Shown: one piece after another, positions 54,947 through 63,873 of the stretch | Layout of the letters: each line of letters begins with the position of its first letter | How positions within the stretch are numbered: the stretch's first letter is position 1 | Assembly: GCA_963733765.1 (NCBI GenBank) | Contig: CAVTEI010000003.1 | Location: forward strand, 2,046,001 to 2,110,000 | Direction of reading: 5' to 3' | DNA length: 64,000 bases | Source: DATKAS01 sp963733765 | Lineage (GTDB): Bacteria > Actinomycetota > Acidimicrobiia > Acidimicrobiales > DATKAS01 | Notes under the pieces: generated by a model | Seen by the model: the letters and a program-made list of their open reading frames with translations, nothing else | What the model was told of the DNA's origin: nothing | Database searches by the model: none | Position numbers and translations under genes: made by a program

Positions 54947-56012
54947 GTGACTCACACAATCCCCGTAGCGCTCGACGACTTCACACCCGAGTGGCTCAGT
55001 CAGGCGTTGAGCGCAAAGGTCTCAGCGGTCGAGATCGAACCCGTCGGTCAGGGTGTGGGCATCCTTGGTCTCCTCGCTCGTCTGCACGTGACCTCGGGCG
55101 GCGGGCCGCCGCGCACCATGATCGCCAAGATCGCGTCGCCGAATCCTGAAACAGTCGGGATCGCCGTGCACTACGGGTTCTACCTGAACGAGGTGCAGTT
55201 CTACCGAGAGTGCTCGACGACGCCGGGACTGCGGGTGCCCGCCGCGTACTACAGCGACATCAACGACGATGGCACCGCGTTCGTGCTGCTCCTCGAGGAT
55301 CTCGCCGTGGCCCGCATCGAGGATCAGGTCTCGGGGTGCCCTCCCGAGGACGCGGCACATGTGATGGACGCCGTCGCCGCGCTCCACTCCTTCTGGTGGA
55401 ACAGCCCGAAGCTCGACGACCTCACGTGGTTGCGACCGATCAACAACGACGCCTACAAATCGAGTGCCCAGCAGTACACCGCCGTGTGGCCGGGCTTCGT
55501 GGAGCGGTACGGCGCGAGAGTTCCCGCCAGTGCGCTCGACGTCGCGTCGCGGTTCCCCGACTTCATCGCCGATGTCTTTGATTGGACCATCGACACCCAG
55601 CCCACGACGATCGCGCACACCGACCTACGCCTCGACAACCTGTTCTTCGCTCATCCGGACGGGTCGGCGGTCACGATCATCGACTGGCAGCTCTCGGTGC
55701 GCGGAATGGGTGCGCTCGACGTGAGCTACTTCATCGCGGAGAGCCTCGCGACCGAAGACCGTCGCGCGACACGAGAGAGAGCTCCTCGAGCGCTATCACG
55801 CGGGCCTCGTCGCCGGCGGGGTCACGGACTACTCGTTCGATCAGCTGTACGACCACTACCGGTTGAGCTTGCTCACACAGCTGTCGATCCCCGTAATCGG
55901 TTCGAGCATGGACCCGGGAAACGAACGTGGGATGCGGCTCTTCGACGCCGCGGTGGCGCGCCTCTTCGCCGCGATCGACGATCACGATGCGGAGCGATTC
56001 CTCCCCGTCTGA
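54947..56012 (+). CDS. EcKinase/APH-like phosphotransferase (frameshifted as sequenced)
   Basis: A protein kinase-like-fold small-molecule kinase: VGQGVGILGLLARLHV is the nucleotide loop, TIAHTDLRLDNLFF holds the catalytic Asp and TIIDWQLSVRG the metal Asp. The C-terminal part is in another frame: removing one base near 55769 gives HERELLERYHAG, YSFDQLYDHYRLSLLTQLSI and an end at 56012 (354 residues). Starts at GTG 54947 with TACGTT six bases upstream. Substrate unknown; lipid or steroid alcohols are possible given the neighbours. Confidence 0.82.
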
Positions 56013-56031
56013 CCCCGCCTATGGTGCGGGC

Positions 56032-56994
56032 ATGAGCGACATGATCTTCGGGGCCTTCCTGCCCCAAGGCTGGAAGATGGAGCTGTCGTCGATCGACGGC
56101 GCCGAGGCGAAGTGGGCGAAGGCGGTCGAGATCGCCGCGCTCGCCGAGCAGCTCGGCTACGACTCGATTTGGGTGTACGACCACTTCCACAACGTCCCTC
56201 GCCCCGCCCACGAAGCCGTTTTCGAATGCTGGACGACGATGGCGGCGATCAGCCAGCGCACGAGTCGCATCCGCCTCGGCCAGATGGTCGGCTGCAACTC
56301 GTATCGCCAGCCGAGTGTGCTGGCGAAGATCACCTCGACCATCGACGTCATCAGTGGCGGCCGTCTCGACTGGGGCATCGGTGCGGGCTGGTACGAGAAC
56401 GAGTACCGCGGCTACGGCTTCGAGTTCCCGGAGCCGAAGGTGCGCATCGGGATGCTTCGAGAATGCGTCGAGATCGTGCACTCGATGTGGACCGACAAGG
56501 AGACGACGTACGAGGGCCGCTACTACTCGCTGTCCCGGGCGCACTGTGATCCCAAGCCGTTGCAAGATCCGCACCCGCCGATCTGGATCGGCGGCGGCGG
56601 TCCGAAGCTGACGTTGCGGGTCGTCGCCCGCCACGCCGACTGCTCCAACTTCGGCGGGAAGCCCGACGAGTACGCCGCGAAGTGCGAGTTGCTCAAGGGC
56701 CATTGCAAAGACGTCGGTCGTGACTACGACGAGATCCGCAAGACCTGGTCACCCGAGGTGTTCGTTCGCCAGACCGAAGCCGAGCTCAAGGAGGCGGGGT
56801 CGCGATCGTTCTGGGGCGAGCCCGTCGAGTCGTGGACGGCGGGCAACTTGGTCGGCACACCCGAGCAGGTGGCCGAACGGATCCAGCAGTACCGAGACTT
56901 GGGCTGCACCGGCATCGTGCCGTGGTGCGCGGACTACCCCGATACCGAGACGCTCACCTTGTTTGCCGAGAAGGTCATCCCGCAGTTCCGGTGA
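56032..56994 (+). CDS. LLM class F420-dependent oxidoreductase
   Basis: A 320-residue luciferase-like protein with GAFLPQGWKMELSSIDG, YDSIWVYDHFHNVPRP, RLGQMVGCNSYRQPSVLAK, VISGGRLDWGIGAGWYENEY and IWIGGGGPKLTLRVVARHAD. It belongs to the F420-using group common in Actinobacteria. TATGGT lies six bases before the ATG. It is convergent with the MaoC gene with two bases between ends. Confidence 0.9.
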   Translation: MSDMIFGAFLPQGWKMELSSIDGAEAKWAKAVEIAALAEQLGYDSIWVYDHFHNVPRPAHEAVFECWTTMAAISQRTSRIRLGQMVGCNSYRQPSVLAKITSTIDVISGGRLDWGIGAGWYENEYRGYGFEFPEPKVRIGMLRECVEIVHSMWTDKETTYEGRYYSLSRAHCDPKPLQDPHPPIWIGGGGPKLTLRVVARHADCSNFGGKPDEYAAKCELLKGHCKDVGRDYDEIRKTWSPEVFVRQTEAELKEAGSRSFWGEPVESWTAGNLVGTPEQVAERIQQYRDLGCTGIVPWCADYPDTETLTLFAEKVIPQFR

Positions 56995-56996
56995 CC

Positions 56997-57452
56997 TCAG
57001 CTGTAGTAGCGGAAGACGACCTCGGCGACGCACGACGGTTTGGGCGCGCCCTCCACCTCGAACGTGAACTCCATCGTCACCTGCGCGCCCCCGGCGACGT
57101 CCTCGACGCTCAGCAGCTTCTGTCCGAGGCGCACCTTCGACCCCACGGGTACCGGCGAGGGGAACCGCACCTTGTTGCAGCCGTAGTTCACGCCCATGGA
57201 GATGCCGGTCACCGCCATGATCTGCGGCGAGAGCGCCGGTCCGAGCGAGAGGGTGAGGTAGCCATGCGCGATCGGGCCGCCGAACGGCCCCGCCTTCGCC
57301 CGCTCCACGTCGATGTGGATCCACTGATGGTCGCCCGTGGCGTCGGCGAACTGGTTCACCTGCTCTTGGGTGATCTCCACGTAGTCGCTGTAGCCGAGGT
57401 GCTCCCCGACCTTGGCCTTCAGCCCGTCGATGCCGTCAATGATCGTGGTCAT
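56997..57452 (-). CDS. MaoC-type hydratase
   Basis: A 151-residue hot-dog-fold enoyl-CoA hydratase: FADATGDHQWIHIDVERA supplies the Asp/His pair of the R-hydratase site, and GGPIAHGYLTLSLGPAL and GVNYGCNKVRFPSPVPVG follow. It is a NodN-like member. It probably hydrates enoyl-CoA in fatty acid or steroid metabolism. AATGAT is six bases upstream of the ATG, a weaker -10. Confidence 0.9.
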   Translation of the reverse strand: MTTIIDGIDGLKAKVGEHLGYSDYVEITQEQVNQFADATGDHQWIHIDVERAKAGPFGGPIAHGYLTLSLGPALSPQIMAVTGISMGVNYGCNKVRFPSPVPVGSKVRLGQKLLSVEDVAGGAQVTMEFTFEVEGAPKPSCVAEVVFRYYS

Positions 57453-57509
57453 GCGCGGATCATTGCCGACGCGTCGGCCCGAAGGCGAACGGGCCGACGG
57501 GAACCGGGA

Positions 57510-57866
57510 CTACTTGAACCAGATGCGCTCGTAGTCGCGGCTCATCGGGTGGAGCAGGAGCGCGACGAGTGCGACCTCGAACATCAGGTTGATCAGGTTG
57601 GCGCCGAACACGTGGCTGGGGCCGAGGAACAGCCACCGGAGCGCGAACGGCGAGAACGCCGACGCGAGGCCCAACCCGTAGCCCCACTTCTTCTCGTTCG
57701 CGATGCCGAAGCCGCCGCCGATCATGCAGACCAGGAGGATCATCCCCCAAGGCACCCAGCCGAGGAAGCCGCCGAGCACGCTGAAGAACGCGTTGATGTA
57801 CAGCAGGAACACCGCGATTTGGAGCGTCTGCGGCTGCGAGGGGTTGAACCACCGGCGGGTCTCCAT
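57510..57866 (-). CDS. Small four-helix membrane protein
   Basis: A 118-residue hydrophobic protein with four predicted helices (LQIAVFLLYINAFFSVLGG; VPWGMILLVCMIGGGFGIA; YGLGLASAFSPFALRWLFL; LINLMFEVALVALLLHP). No family recognised. An in-frame ATG three codons upstream (57875) is also possible. Its start codon overlaps that of the divergent nucleotidyltransferase. Confidence 0.6.
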   Translation of the reverse strand: METRRWFNPSQPQTLQIAVFLLYINAFFSVLGGFLGWVPWGMILLVCMIGGGFGIANEKKWGYGLGLASAFSPFALRWLFLGPSHVFGANLINLMFEVALVALLLHPMSRDYERIWFK

Positions 57867-58629
57867 GCCTGACATTCTGGCAGGCATCGTGCTCGCCGCG
57901 GGGGGCGGCACCCGGCTCTTGCCTCTCACCCGAGTGCGGCCGAAGGCGTTGTGCCCCGTCGGCGGCGTGCCGTTGGTCGACCGATCGCTCGACTTGCTTT
58001 CGGGCGTGCTCGGGGGTGTCTCGGTCGACCAGGTCGCGGTCAATCTGCACCATGGCCGGGAGCCCCTCGAAGACCACCTCACCGGACGGGTTCACCTGTC
58101 TCCCGAGGAGACGCTGCTCGGCACGGCCGGAGCCGTCGGCCGCTTGCGCACCTGGCTGAGCGGGCGCGACGCCATCGTGCTGAACGCCGACCACGTGTCC
58201 GGAGTCGACCTCCCGGCGGTGGTCGACACCTGGGACCGCGAGCGCGTCCGCCTGGTCGTGGCCGGCTCCCCGCCCGATTTGGATCCCTCGCTGAGGCTGT
58301 GCGCCGCGCTCATGCCGTGGTGGGCGATCCGCGACCTCGCCGCCGAACCGAGCGGCCTGTTCCACACCGTTTGGGCGCCCGCGGCATCGCGCGGCGTGCT
58401 GGAGGTGCGCGGCGTCGGTGAGGTGCCGTGGTTCGACTGCGGGACACCTCGCTCGTACCTCGCGGCGAACCTCTGGACGAGCGGGGGGGCGACCGTCGTG
58501 GGTGCCGGAGCGCGGCTCGCGGGCAGCGCAGAGCGCAGCGTGCTGTGGCCCGACACCGAGGTGCGTCCAGACGAACGCCTCGTTTCGGCGATCCGGGCCT
58601 CCGATCGAGTCACCGTGCTCGTGCGGTGA
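57865..58629 (+). CDS. NTP-transferase family sugar-nucleotidyltransferase-like protein
   Basis: A 254-residue protein with the nucleotidyltransferase signature VLAAGGGTRLLPLTRVRPKAL and GVPLVDRSLDLL. LNADHVSGVDL supplies the metal Asp, and PWFDCGTPRSYLAAN matches the end of the catalytic domain. The usual left-handed beta-helix is reduced to a short tail. It resembles mannose-1-phosphate guanylyl- and glucose-1-phosphate thymidylyltransferases, but is shorter; the sugar is unknown. Confidence 0.75.
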   Translation: MPDILAGIVLAAGGGTRLLPLTRVRPKALCPVGGVPLVDRSLDLLSGVLGGVSVDQVAVNLHHGREPLEDHLTGRVHLSPEETLLGTAGAVGRLRTWLSGRDAIVLNADHVSGVDLPAVVDTWDRERVRLVVAGSPPDLDPSLRLCAALMPWWAIRDLAAEPSGLFHTVWAPAASRGVLEVRGVGEVPWFDCGTPRSYLAANLWTSGGATVVGAGARLAGSAERSVLWPDTEVRPDERLVSAIRASDRVTVLVR

Positions 58630-58681
58630 CGCGGCGCTGCAGTGACGGCGGTCTTCCTCAGACCTGGAAGACTGCGCGCCC

Positions 58682-60256
58682 ATGCCCGACTTCCTGAGCG
58701 CGTACGCGGCGGCGCAGCCCGACAAGCCCGCCGTCATCGAGGACCGTCCCGGCGGCACCGAGCTGGTGTGGACGTACGCCGAGCTGGAGCGGCGTGCGAA
58801 CCGGCTCGGGAACGTGCTCATCGAGCACGGCGCCGGGTCAGGGCGCAAGATCGTCTGGTGCGGGCAGAACTCACCCGGAGTCGTCGCGCTGGTGAACGCG
58901 GCCCGAAAGGTCGGCGCCACCGCGGTGCCGCTGAACTATCGGCTCTCACCTGAAGAGGCGGCCTACGTCACGGATCATTGCGATGCGACGATCGTCTACG
59001 TCGACGCGGAGTTCGCGCCTCTCTTCGAACAGATCCGCGCCGACATCCCGAAGGTCGAGCACATCCTGGTGTTCGATGGCTCGGGTTTCAGAGGAACGGG
59101 GCTCGACGGCATGATCGAGGTGGACCCGCTCATCGAGGCGGCGCCGTCCACCGATCCAGTCCCGCCCGACACCGGCGAGCCTGGGGCGACGATGATCTAC
59201 ACGTCGGGCACGACCGGCAAGCCCAAGGGCGCACTGCGCACCGGCGCCGGCGACCCTGCGCAGACGGGCGCCCTGCTCGCGCTCATCGGGTACACGCCCG
59301 ACGACAGCTACATCACGACCGGTCCGCTCTATCACTCGGGGCCAGGCGGCTTCATGGGCGTCGCGCAAGTGCTCGGCCAGACCGTCGTGCTGCAGCGCAA
59401 GTTCGATCCGGTCGACTGGCTGCGCCTCGTCGACAAGTACAAGGTCACGTCGACGTTCTCAGCGCCGACGCCGATCCGCATGATCTGCAGCCTGCCCGCG
59501 GAGACCAAGGCGAAGTACGACCGCAGCACGATGCGACGCATGATCGCGAACGCTGCCCCGTGGTCGTTCGCCCTCAAACAGATGTACCTCACCGACTTCC
59601 CGGACGACTCCTTGTTCGAGGTGTACGGCTCGACCGAGCTCGGCGTGAACACGGTGCTCGAGCCGCAAGACCAGCTCCGTAAGCCAGGCTCATGCGGGAA
59701 AGCCGCGCCGGGAGTCGAGATCGTGCTGTTCGACGACGACGGCAGCGTCGTCACCGGTACCGGTCCGGACAACCCCGGTGAGCTCTACCTCAGATCGGCG
59801 AGCGTCTTCGCCGACTACTACAAGCAGCACGACAAGTACGAGGCCGACATGCGCGCCGACTACCACACGGTCGGCGACGTCGCGTACCGCGATGAAGAGG
59901 GTTACTTCTACATCTGCGACCGCAAGAAGGACATGATCATCTCCGGCGGCATGAACATCTACCCCGCCGAGATCGAAGCGGCGCTCGAGCAGCATCCCAA
60001 CATCTACGACGCCGCCGTGTTCGGCGTGCCGTCCGAGGAGTGGGGCGAGTCCGTGCACGCGGTCGTCGTGGTGGAACCGCCGGGATCGCTCAGCGACGCC
60101 GAGGTGATGGCCCACGCCCGCGAACACCTCGCCGGCTACAAGGTGCCTCGCAGCGTGTCGTTCATGGACGAGCTCCCGCGCACGGGGTCGGGCAAGATCC
60201 TCAAGCGCGAGCTGCGCGCGCCCTACTGGGCGGGCCGAGCGTCACAGGTCGGCTGA
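58682..60256 (+). CDS. Acyl-CoA synthetase (FadD-type)
   Basis: A 524-residue ANL enzyme: P-loop MIYTSGTTGKPKGAL, GPLYHSGPGGFMGVAQVLG, EVYGSTELGVNTVLEP, VGDVAYRDEEGYFYICDRKKDMIISGGMN in sections, and PRTGSGKILKRELR with the catalytic Lys. Typical of FadD enzymes acting on medium-chain or steroid side-chain acids. Its 3' end overlaps the convergent rlmN gene, by more if rlmN is read in its repaired frame. Confidence 0.88.
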   Translation: MPDFLSAYAAAQPDKPAVIEDRPGGTELVWTYAELERRANRLGNVLIEHGAGSGRKIVWCGQNSPGVVALVNAARKVGATAVPLNYRLSPEEAAYVTDHCDATIVYVDAEFAPLFEQIRADIPKVEHILVFDGSGFRGTGLDGMIEVDPLIEAAPSTDPVPPDTGEPGATMIYTSGTTGKPKGALRTGAGDPAQTGALLALIGYTPDDSYITTGPLYHSGPGGFMGVAQVLGQTVVLQRKFDPVDWLRLVDKYKVTSTFSAPTPIRMICSLPAETKAKYDRSTMRRMIANAAPWSFALKQMYLTDFPDDSLFEVYGSTELGVNTVLEPQDQLRKPGSCGKAAPGVEIVLFDDDGSVVTGTGPDNPGELYLRSASVFADYYKQHDKYEADMRADYHTVGDVAYRDEEGYFYICDRKKDMIISGGMNIYPAEIEAALEQHPNIYDAAVFGVPSEEWGESVHAVVVVEPPGSLSDAEVMAHAREHLAGYKVPRSVSFMDELPRTGSGKILKRELRAPYWAGRASQVG

Positions 60257-61263
60257 CGGCCGCGGCGAGCTGGCCGCACGCCGCGTCGATCTCGGTGCCA
60301 CGATTCGCGGCGCACGGTCGCGTTCACACCAAGAGTCCGCAATCGATCTCTGAACCCGAGCACGCGTGCCCGCGGTGTGCCGCGAGTCGGCCATCCCGGC
60401 GTCGGGTTCAACGGGATCAGGTTCACGTGCGCGCGGAGCGGGCGCGCGAGCTCGGCGAGCTCGGCCGCGTCCGTCGGGCGATCGTTGATCCCGTCGATCA
60501 GCGCCCACTCAAACGACAGACGCCGGTTGCGCGTGGCAATCCAGACGGCGCACGCGGCAGTGACGTCCTCGAGCGGGTAGCGCCGGTTGATCGGGACGAG
60601 CTCGTCACGCAGCGCGTCGTTCGCGGCGTGGAGGGAGACCGCGAGGTTCACGGGCAGTGACTCTGCGGCCATGCGCCGGATGCCGGGAGTGATCCCGACG
60701 GTCGAGATCGTGAGGTGCCGGGCCGACAGACCGAGGTCGTCGTGCAGCCGGAGCGTCGCCTCCCACGTGCGGTCGTAGTTCGCGAGCGGTTCTCCCATGC
60801 CCATGAACACGACGTTGGACAGGCGGCGGCCGAGCAATCGGGCTCGCTGAGCCGCGCGCACGACCTGCTCCACGATCTCCCCGGTCGACAGATGGCGGTC
60901 GAAGCCGGCTTGCCCGGTGGCGCAGAACCCGCAGCCCATAGCGCAACCGGCCTGCGACGAGACACACACGGTCGCCCGCTCCGCGTACAGCATCAGCACC
61001 GTCTCGACGCGTGCGTCGCCGTCGAGGCCCCACAACCACTTGATCGTGGTGCCGTTGTCGCTCTCGGACTCCGCGATCGGTCTGAGGGCGAGCGGAAGAT
61101 CGTCGGCGAGCTCGGCGCGAAGACTCGCGGGGAGCGTCGTCATCTCCTCCGGATCGATGAGCTGTTGATAGAGGCCCTGCCACACCTGGTCGACGCGATA
61201 CCGCGGCAGCCCGGTCAGGCGCGTCGCGAGGTCCTCACGCGTCACGTCGAAGCGGGTCGGCAC
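60201..61263 (-). CDS. rlmN: 23S rRNA (adenine2503-C2)-methyltransferase (frameshifted as sequenced)
   Basis: A radical-SAM enzyme methylating A2503 of 23S rRNA and A37 of some tRNAs. The cluster motif is CAMGCGFC, the first catalytic Cys lies in ATVCVSSQAGC, and VVFMGMGEPLANY and LIPLNPTPGWPT follow. As sequenced the end is scrambled; removing one base at 60306-60308 restores RNRGTEIDAACGQLAAAV with the second catalytic Cys. The repaired stop is at 60201, inside the convergent fadD. GTG 61263 has TAGCCT seven bases upstream. Confidence 0.93.
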
Positions 61264-61270
61264 CCGCGGA

Positions 61271-61288
61271 AGGCTACGGGGCTACCGT
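61271..61288. promoter_or_regulatory. Back-to-back -10 boxes for rlmN and the VIT gene
   Basis: In a 31-base gap between start codons, AGGCTA (61271-61276, TAGCCT on the minus strand, 7 bases from rlmN GTG) and TACCGT (61283-61288, 6 bases from the VIT GTG) lie six bases apart. There is no room for a 5' leader on either side. Confidence 0.55.
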
Positions 61289-61294
61289 CCTCCT

Positions 61295-62044
61295 GTGGCC
61301 GACACGCCGTCACACCCTCTTGCGTCACAGCCTGATGCGGAGGGGCCAGATCTCAAGGTCGCGCTCGAGAGTCACCATCGCGCTGTGACGGGCGGAACGG
61401 CGAGGGCGACGGTGTTCGGCGTGAGCGACGGGCTCGTCTCGAACGTCTCTCTCATCCTGGGCATCGCCGGCGCGGGTACGACCGCGTCGATCGTGCGCAC
61501 TGCCGGGATCGCCGGCCTGGTCGCCGGCGCGGTGTCGATGGCGGCAGGAGAGTACGTGTCGATGAAGGCGCAGCAGGAGCTGCTCCAGCGTGAGCTCGCG
61601 GTCGAGCGCCGGGAGCTCAGGCGCTACCCGAAGGCGGAGACTGACGAGCTCGCGCGCATCTACATGGCGCGCGGCGTCGACCCGGACACCGCGCGCGAGG
61701 TCGCCAAGGAGCTGATGAAGGATCCCGAGACCGCGCTGGAAGCGCACGCGCGAGACGAGCTCGGCATCGATCCCCAGTCACTGGGCTCGCCGTGGGCGGC
61801 GGCCGGGTCCTCGTTCGTGGCGTTCTCGATCGGCGCATTCATTCCGCTGATCCCGTGGCTCGGAGCGTCGGGCAACGGGGCGAAGATCGCGTCGGTGGTG
61901 CTCGCGGCGATAGCGGCGGCCGTGGTCGGAGTGCTGCTCGCGCGGTTCACCGGACGTTCGGTGCTCTTCTCGGCAGTCCGCCAAGTCCTGATCGCGACCC
62001 TTGCGGCGAGCGTGACGTACGGGATCGGCGTCGCGATCGGCTGA
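61295..62044 (+). CDS. VIT1/CCC1-family transporter
   Basis: A 249-residue membrane protein of the vacuolar iron transporter family (Fe2+/Mn2+). Motifs FGVSDGLVSNVSLILGIAG, AGAVSMAAGEYVSMKAQ, the cytoplasmic Glu-rich hairpin, and GSPWAAAGSSFVAFSIGAFIPL. Five helices. Starts at GTG 61295 (TACCGT six bases upstream). Confidence 0.9.
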   Translation: MADTPSHPLASQPDAEGPDLKVALESHHRAVTGGTARATVFGVSDGLVSNVSLILGIAGAGTTASIVRTAGIAGLVAGAVSMAAGEYVSMKAQQELLQRELAVERRELRRYPKAETDELARIYMARGVDPDTAREVAKELMKDPETALEAHARDELGIDPQSLGSPWAAAGSSFVAFSIGAFIPLIPWLGASGNGAKIASVVLAAIAAAVVGVLLARFTGRSVLFSAVRQVLIATLAASVTYGIGVAIG

Positions 62045-62048
62045 TCTG

Positions 62049-62071
62049 CACAGGCTGGCGCTCAGCCTGTG
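62049..62071. terminator. Hairpin between convergent VIT and mshD genes
   Basis: CACAGGCT (62049-62056) pairs with AGCCTGTG (62064-62071) around a 7-base loop. A second copy of GCTCAGCCTGTG follows at 62074. It lies in the 44-base gap between convergent genes and could end transcription from both sides; it has no T-tract. Confidence 0.4.
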
Positions 62072-62088
62072 TGGCTCAGCCTGTGAGC

Positions 62089-62908
62089 TCAGCCGGCCGA
62101 GCCGTCGAGCACGAACGCGCGCTCGACGTGGTGAAGGGTGAAGCCGAGGTCGTAGTACAAGCCCAGCGCGGGCGCGTTCGCCGATTCGACGTAGAGCATC
62201 CCGACCCTCACCCCGCGCGACGCGAGGGACTCGAGTCCCGCGACGGTCATCGCGCGCCCGAGGCCATGACCGTGGAAGTCCGGGTCCACGCCGACCACAT
62301 AGATCTCGCCGAGCGCGGGCTCGTGGTCGCCATGAACCTTCGTCCAGCAGAAGGCCGCGAGCTGGCCATCGATGTCGTGGAGCAGGAACCCGGCAGGGTC
62401 GAACCACGGCTCCGCCTCGCGCTCCCAGAGCTGCTCGAGCGCCCAACCGCCTTGCTCAGGGTGGTCCGCGAACGCCCGGTTGTTCACGTACAGCCACGCC
62501 TGCTCGTCGGTTCCGACGACGAACGGCCGTGTGGCGAGCGGGCGAGCCCGAGCTGTGGTCTCGGGCTCGAGCGGGAGCGGACGGCGCAGCTGGTAGAGCT
62601 CGCGCTCCTCGGTGAGGCCCAGATCCGCGGCGACCGAACGGTCGGTGGGCGACGGGTCGGCGCGCCCACCAGTGCACAGGCCCGCCTCCCTGCTCGCGCA
62701 CCATCCCGATGGTCGCGCCGATGACCGAGCAGAGGATCCGCTGTCGCTCCGGCTGATGGTGCGGATCGATCTGCACCTCGACGCTCCATGTCGCGTTGCC
62801 TCGCCGCACCTCGGCCCTCGCGATCGTCGCCTGGTTCGCCAGATCTCGCGCAACGATCGTCGCGCCGTCGTCATCCCTCGCGAGGAAATCGATGCCGATC
62901 GAGGTCAC
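62089..62908 (-). CDS. mshD: Mycothiol synthase (frameshifted as sequenced)
   Basis: A tandem GNAT acetyltransferase that makes mycothiol from acetyl-CoA. The C-terminal GNAT domain has AAFCWTKVH, GEIYVVGVDPDFHGHGLGRAM and MLYVESANAPALGLYYDLGF, all typical. The frame breaks at 62659-62660; removing one G joins the N-terminal half as WWARDPSPTDR and gives 272 residues. GTG 62908 has TAGCCT six bases upstream. Mycothiol is specific to Actinobacteria. Confidence 0.92.
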
Positions 62909-62981
62909 GCGAGGAGGCTAGGGCGCGGGCCGACGCGTGAACGTGACGCAGTGATCAGCGGGGCCTCTACCCTCGTCCCGC

Positions 62982-63635
62982 ATGGGCCGCCCGAGGACTC
63001 CGAAGGGGCGGGCGCGCGAGACCGAGAAACGTCTCGCCGAGGAGTACCCGGACGCTCGATGCGAGCTCGACCACGACGGGCCTTTCCAACTTCTCGTCGC
63101 GACGATCCTGTCGGCCCAGTGCACCGACGAACGAGTGAACACCGTGACCCCGACGCTGTTCGCGCGCTATCCCACGCCGGAAGACCTCGCGGCAGCCGAC
63201 CCCGTGGAGCTCGAGGCGATCATCCGGCCGACGGGCTTCTTCCACAACAAGGCCAAGAGCCTCGTCGGTATGGCGACGGCGCTGATCGAGCGCTACGACA
63301 GCACGGTGCCCGGCGCCATGGAGGAGCTGGTGACGGTGCCGGGGGTCGGGCGCAAGACTGCAAACGTGGTGCGAAGCGTCGCGCTCGGTCTGCCGGGCCT
63401 CCCCGTCGACACCCATGTCCTGCGACTCTCGCGACGCCTCGGCCTGACGACCCAGACCGACCCCGTGAAGGTCGAGCGCGAGCTCAACGCGATGATTTCC
63501 CCGGGCGGCCGGGGTCTGTTCAGCCTTCGGCTGATCCTGCACGGCCGGCGGGTGTGTGTGGCGCGGGGCCCCCGTTGCCCGGAGTGCGTGCTTCAGGACT
63601 TCTGCCCGACTTCATCGACTCGTCGGCCCGCTTGA
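62982..63635 (+). CDS. nth: Endonuclease III
   Basis: A 217-residue DNA glycosylase/AP lyase for oxidised pyrimidines. LLVATILSAQCTDERVN, the HhH with the catalytic Lys in VPGVGRKTANVV, catalytic Asp in LPVDTHVLRLSRRLG and the [4Fe-4S] site C-x6-C-x2-C-x5-C near the C-terminus. TACCCT lies eight bases before the ATG. Confidence 0.96.
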   Translation: MGRPRTPKGRARETEKRLAEEYPDARCELDHDGPFQLLVATILSAQCTDERVNTVTPTLFARYPTPEDLAAADPVELEAIIRPTGFFHNKAKSLVGMATALIERYDSTVPGAMEELVTVPGVGRKTANVVRSVALGLPGLPVDTHVLRLSRRLGLTTQTDPVKVERELNAMISPGGRGLFSLRLILHGRRVCVARGPRCPECVLQDFCPTSSTRRPA

Positions 63636-63682
63636 GCAGGCAAGACGTGTCGTAACAGTTAGGGGGAAGCGGGGGGGAGGGG

Positions 63683-63710
63683 TTGCAGGATGTACTCGAT
63701 CCAGTAGTGT
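63683..63710 (+). promoter_or_regulatory. Putative promoter of the candidate small RNA
   Basis: TTGCAG (63683-63688) and TAGTGT (63705-63710) are spaced 16 bases, in the gene-free stretch after nth. Transcription would begin at about 63717. Confidence 0.45.
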
Positions 63711-63716
63711 CAAAGT

Positions 63717-63815
63717 CTCAACCAGGTTCCCGCCACCTGGTTAGTGGCGATGCCGGGATCCGCCGCCTGGCGTCGCTGCGTGAGACGGCCCCTTCGGGGG
63801 CCGTCTCCGCATTTT
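63717..63815 (+). ncRNA. Candidate structured small RNA, three hairpins
   Basis: About 100 bases with three successive stem-loops. The first is AACCAGGT/ACCTGGTT (63720-63727 and 63735-63742, 8 base pairs, loop TCCCGCC). The second is an 11-pair stem at 63744-63754 with 63769-63779 including three G-T pairs. The third is the 11-pair terminator at 63782-63807. No coding frame with a sensible start fits here. I do not recognise a known family; 6C RNA, the common actinobacterial sRNA, does not fit because the loops lack C6. It could equally be the 3' untranslated tail of nth. Confidence 0.45.
63782..63815 (+). terminator. Rho-independent terminator
   Basis: GAGACGGCCCC - TTCG - GGGGCCGTCTC, a perfect 11-pair stem with a UUCG tetraloop (63782-63807), followed by CGCATTTT. 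It is the clearest intrinsic terminator in the window, and orientation with the T-run means it acts on plus-strand transcripts. Confidence 0.75.
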
Positions 63816-63873
63816 GGGGCGAAACGCCGCGGGGGAGACAGGCTCACTGTCGGCTTCTCCGCGCGTGCAGCGC

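Noticed and set aside
53168..56035. 955-codon plus-strand frame
   Set aside because: Most of it is antisense to the FadD gene; only the part from 54947 on is the kinase gene. Not a fusion.
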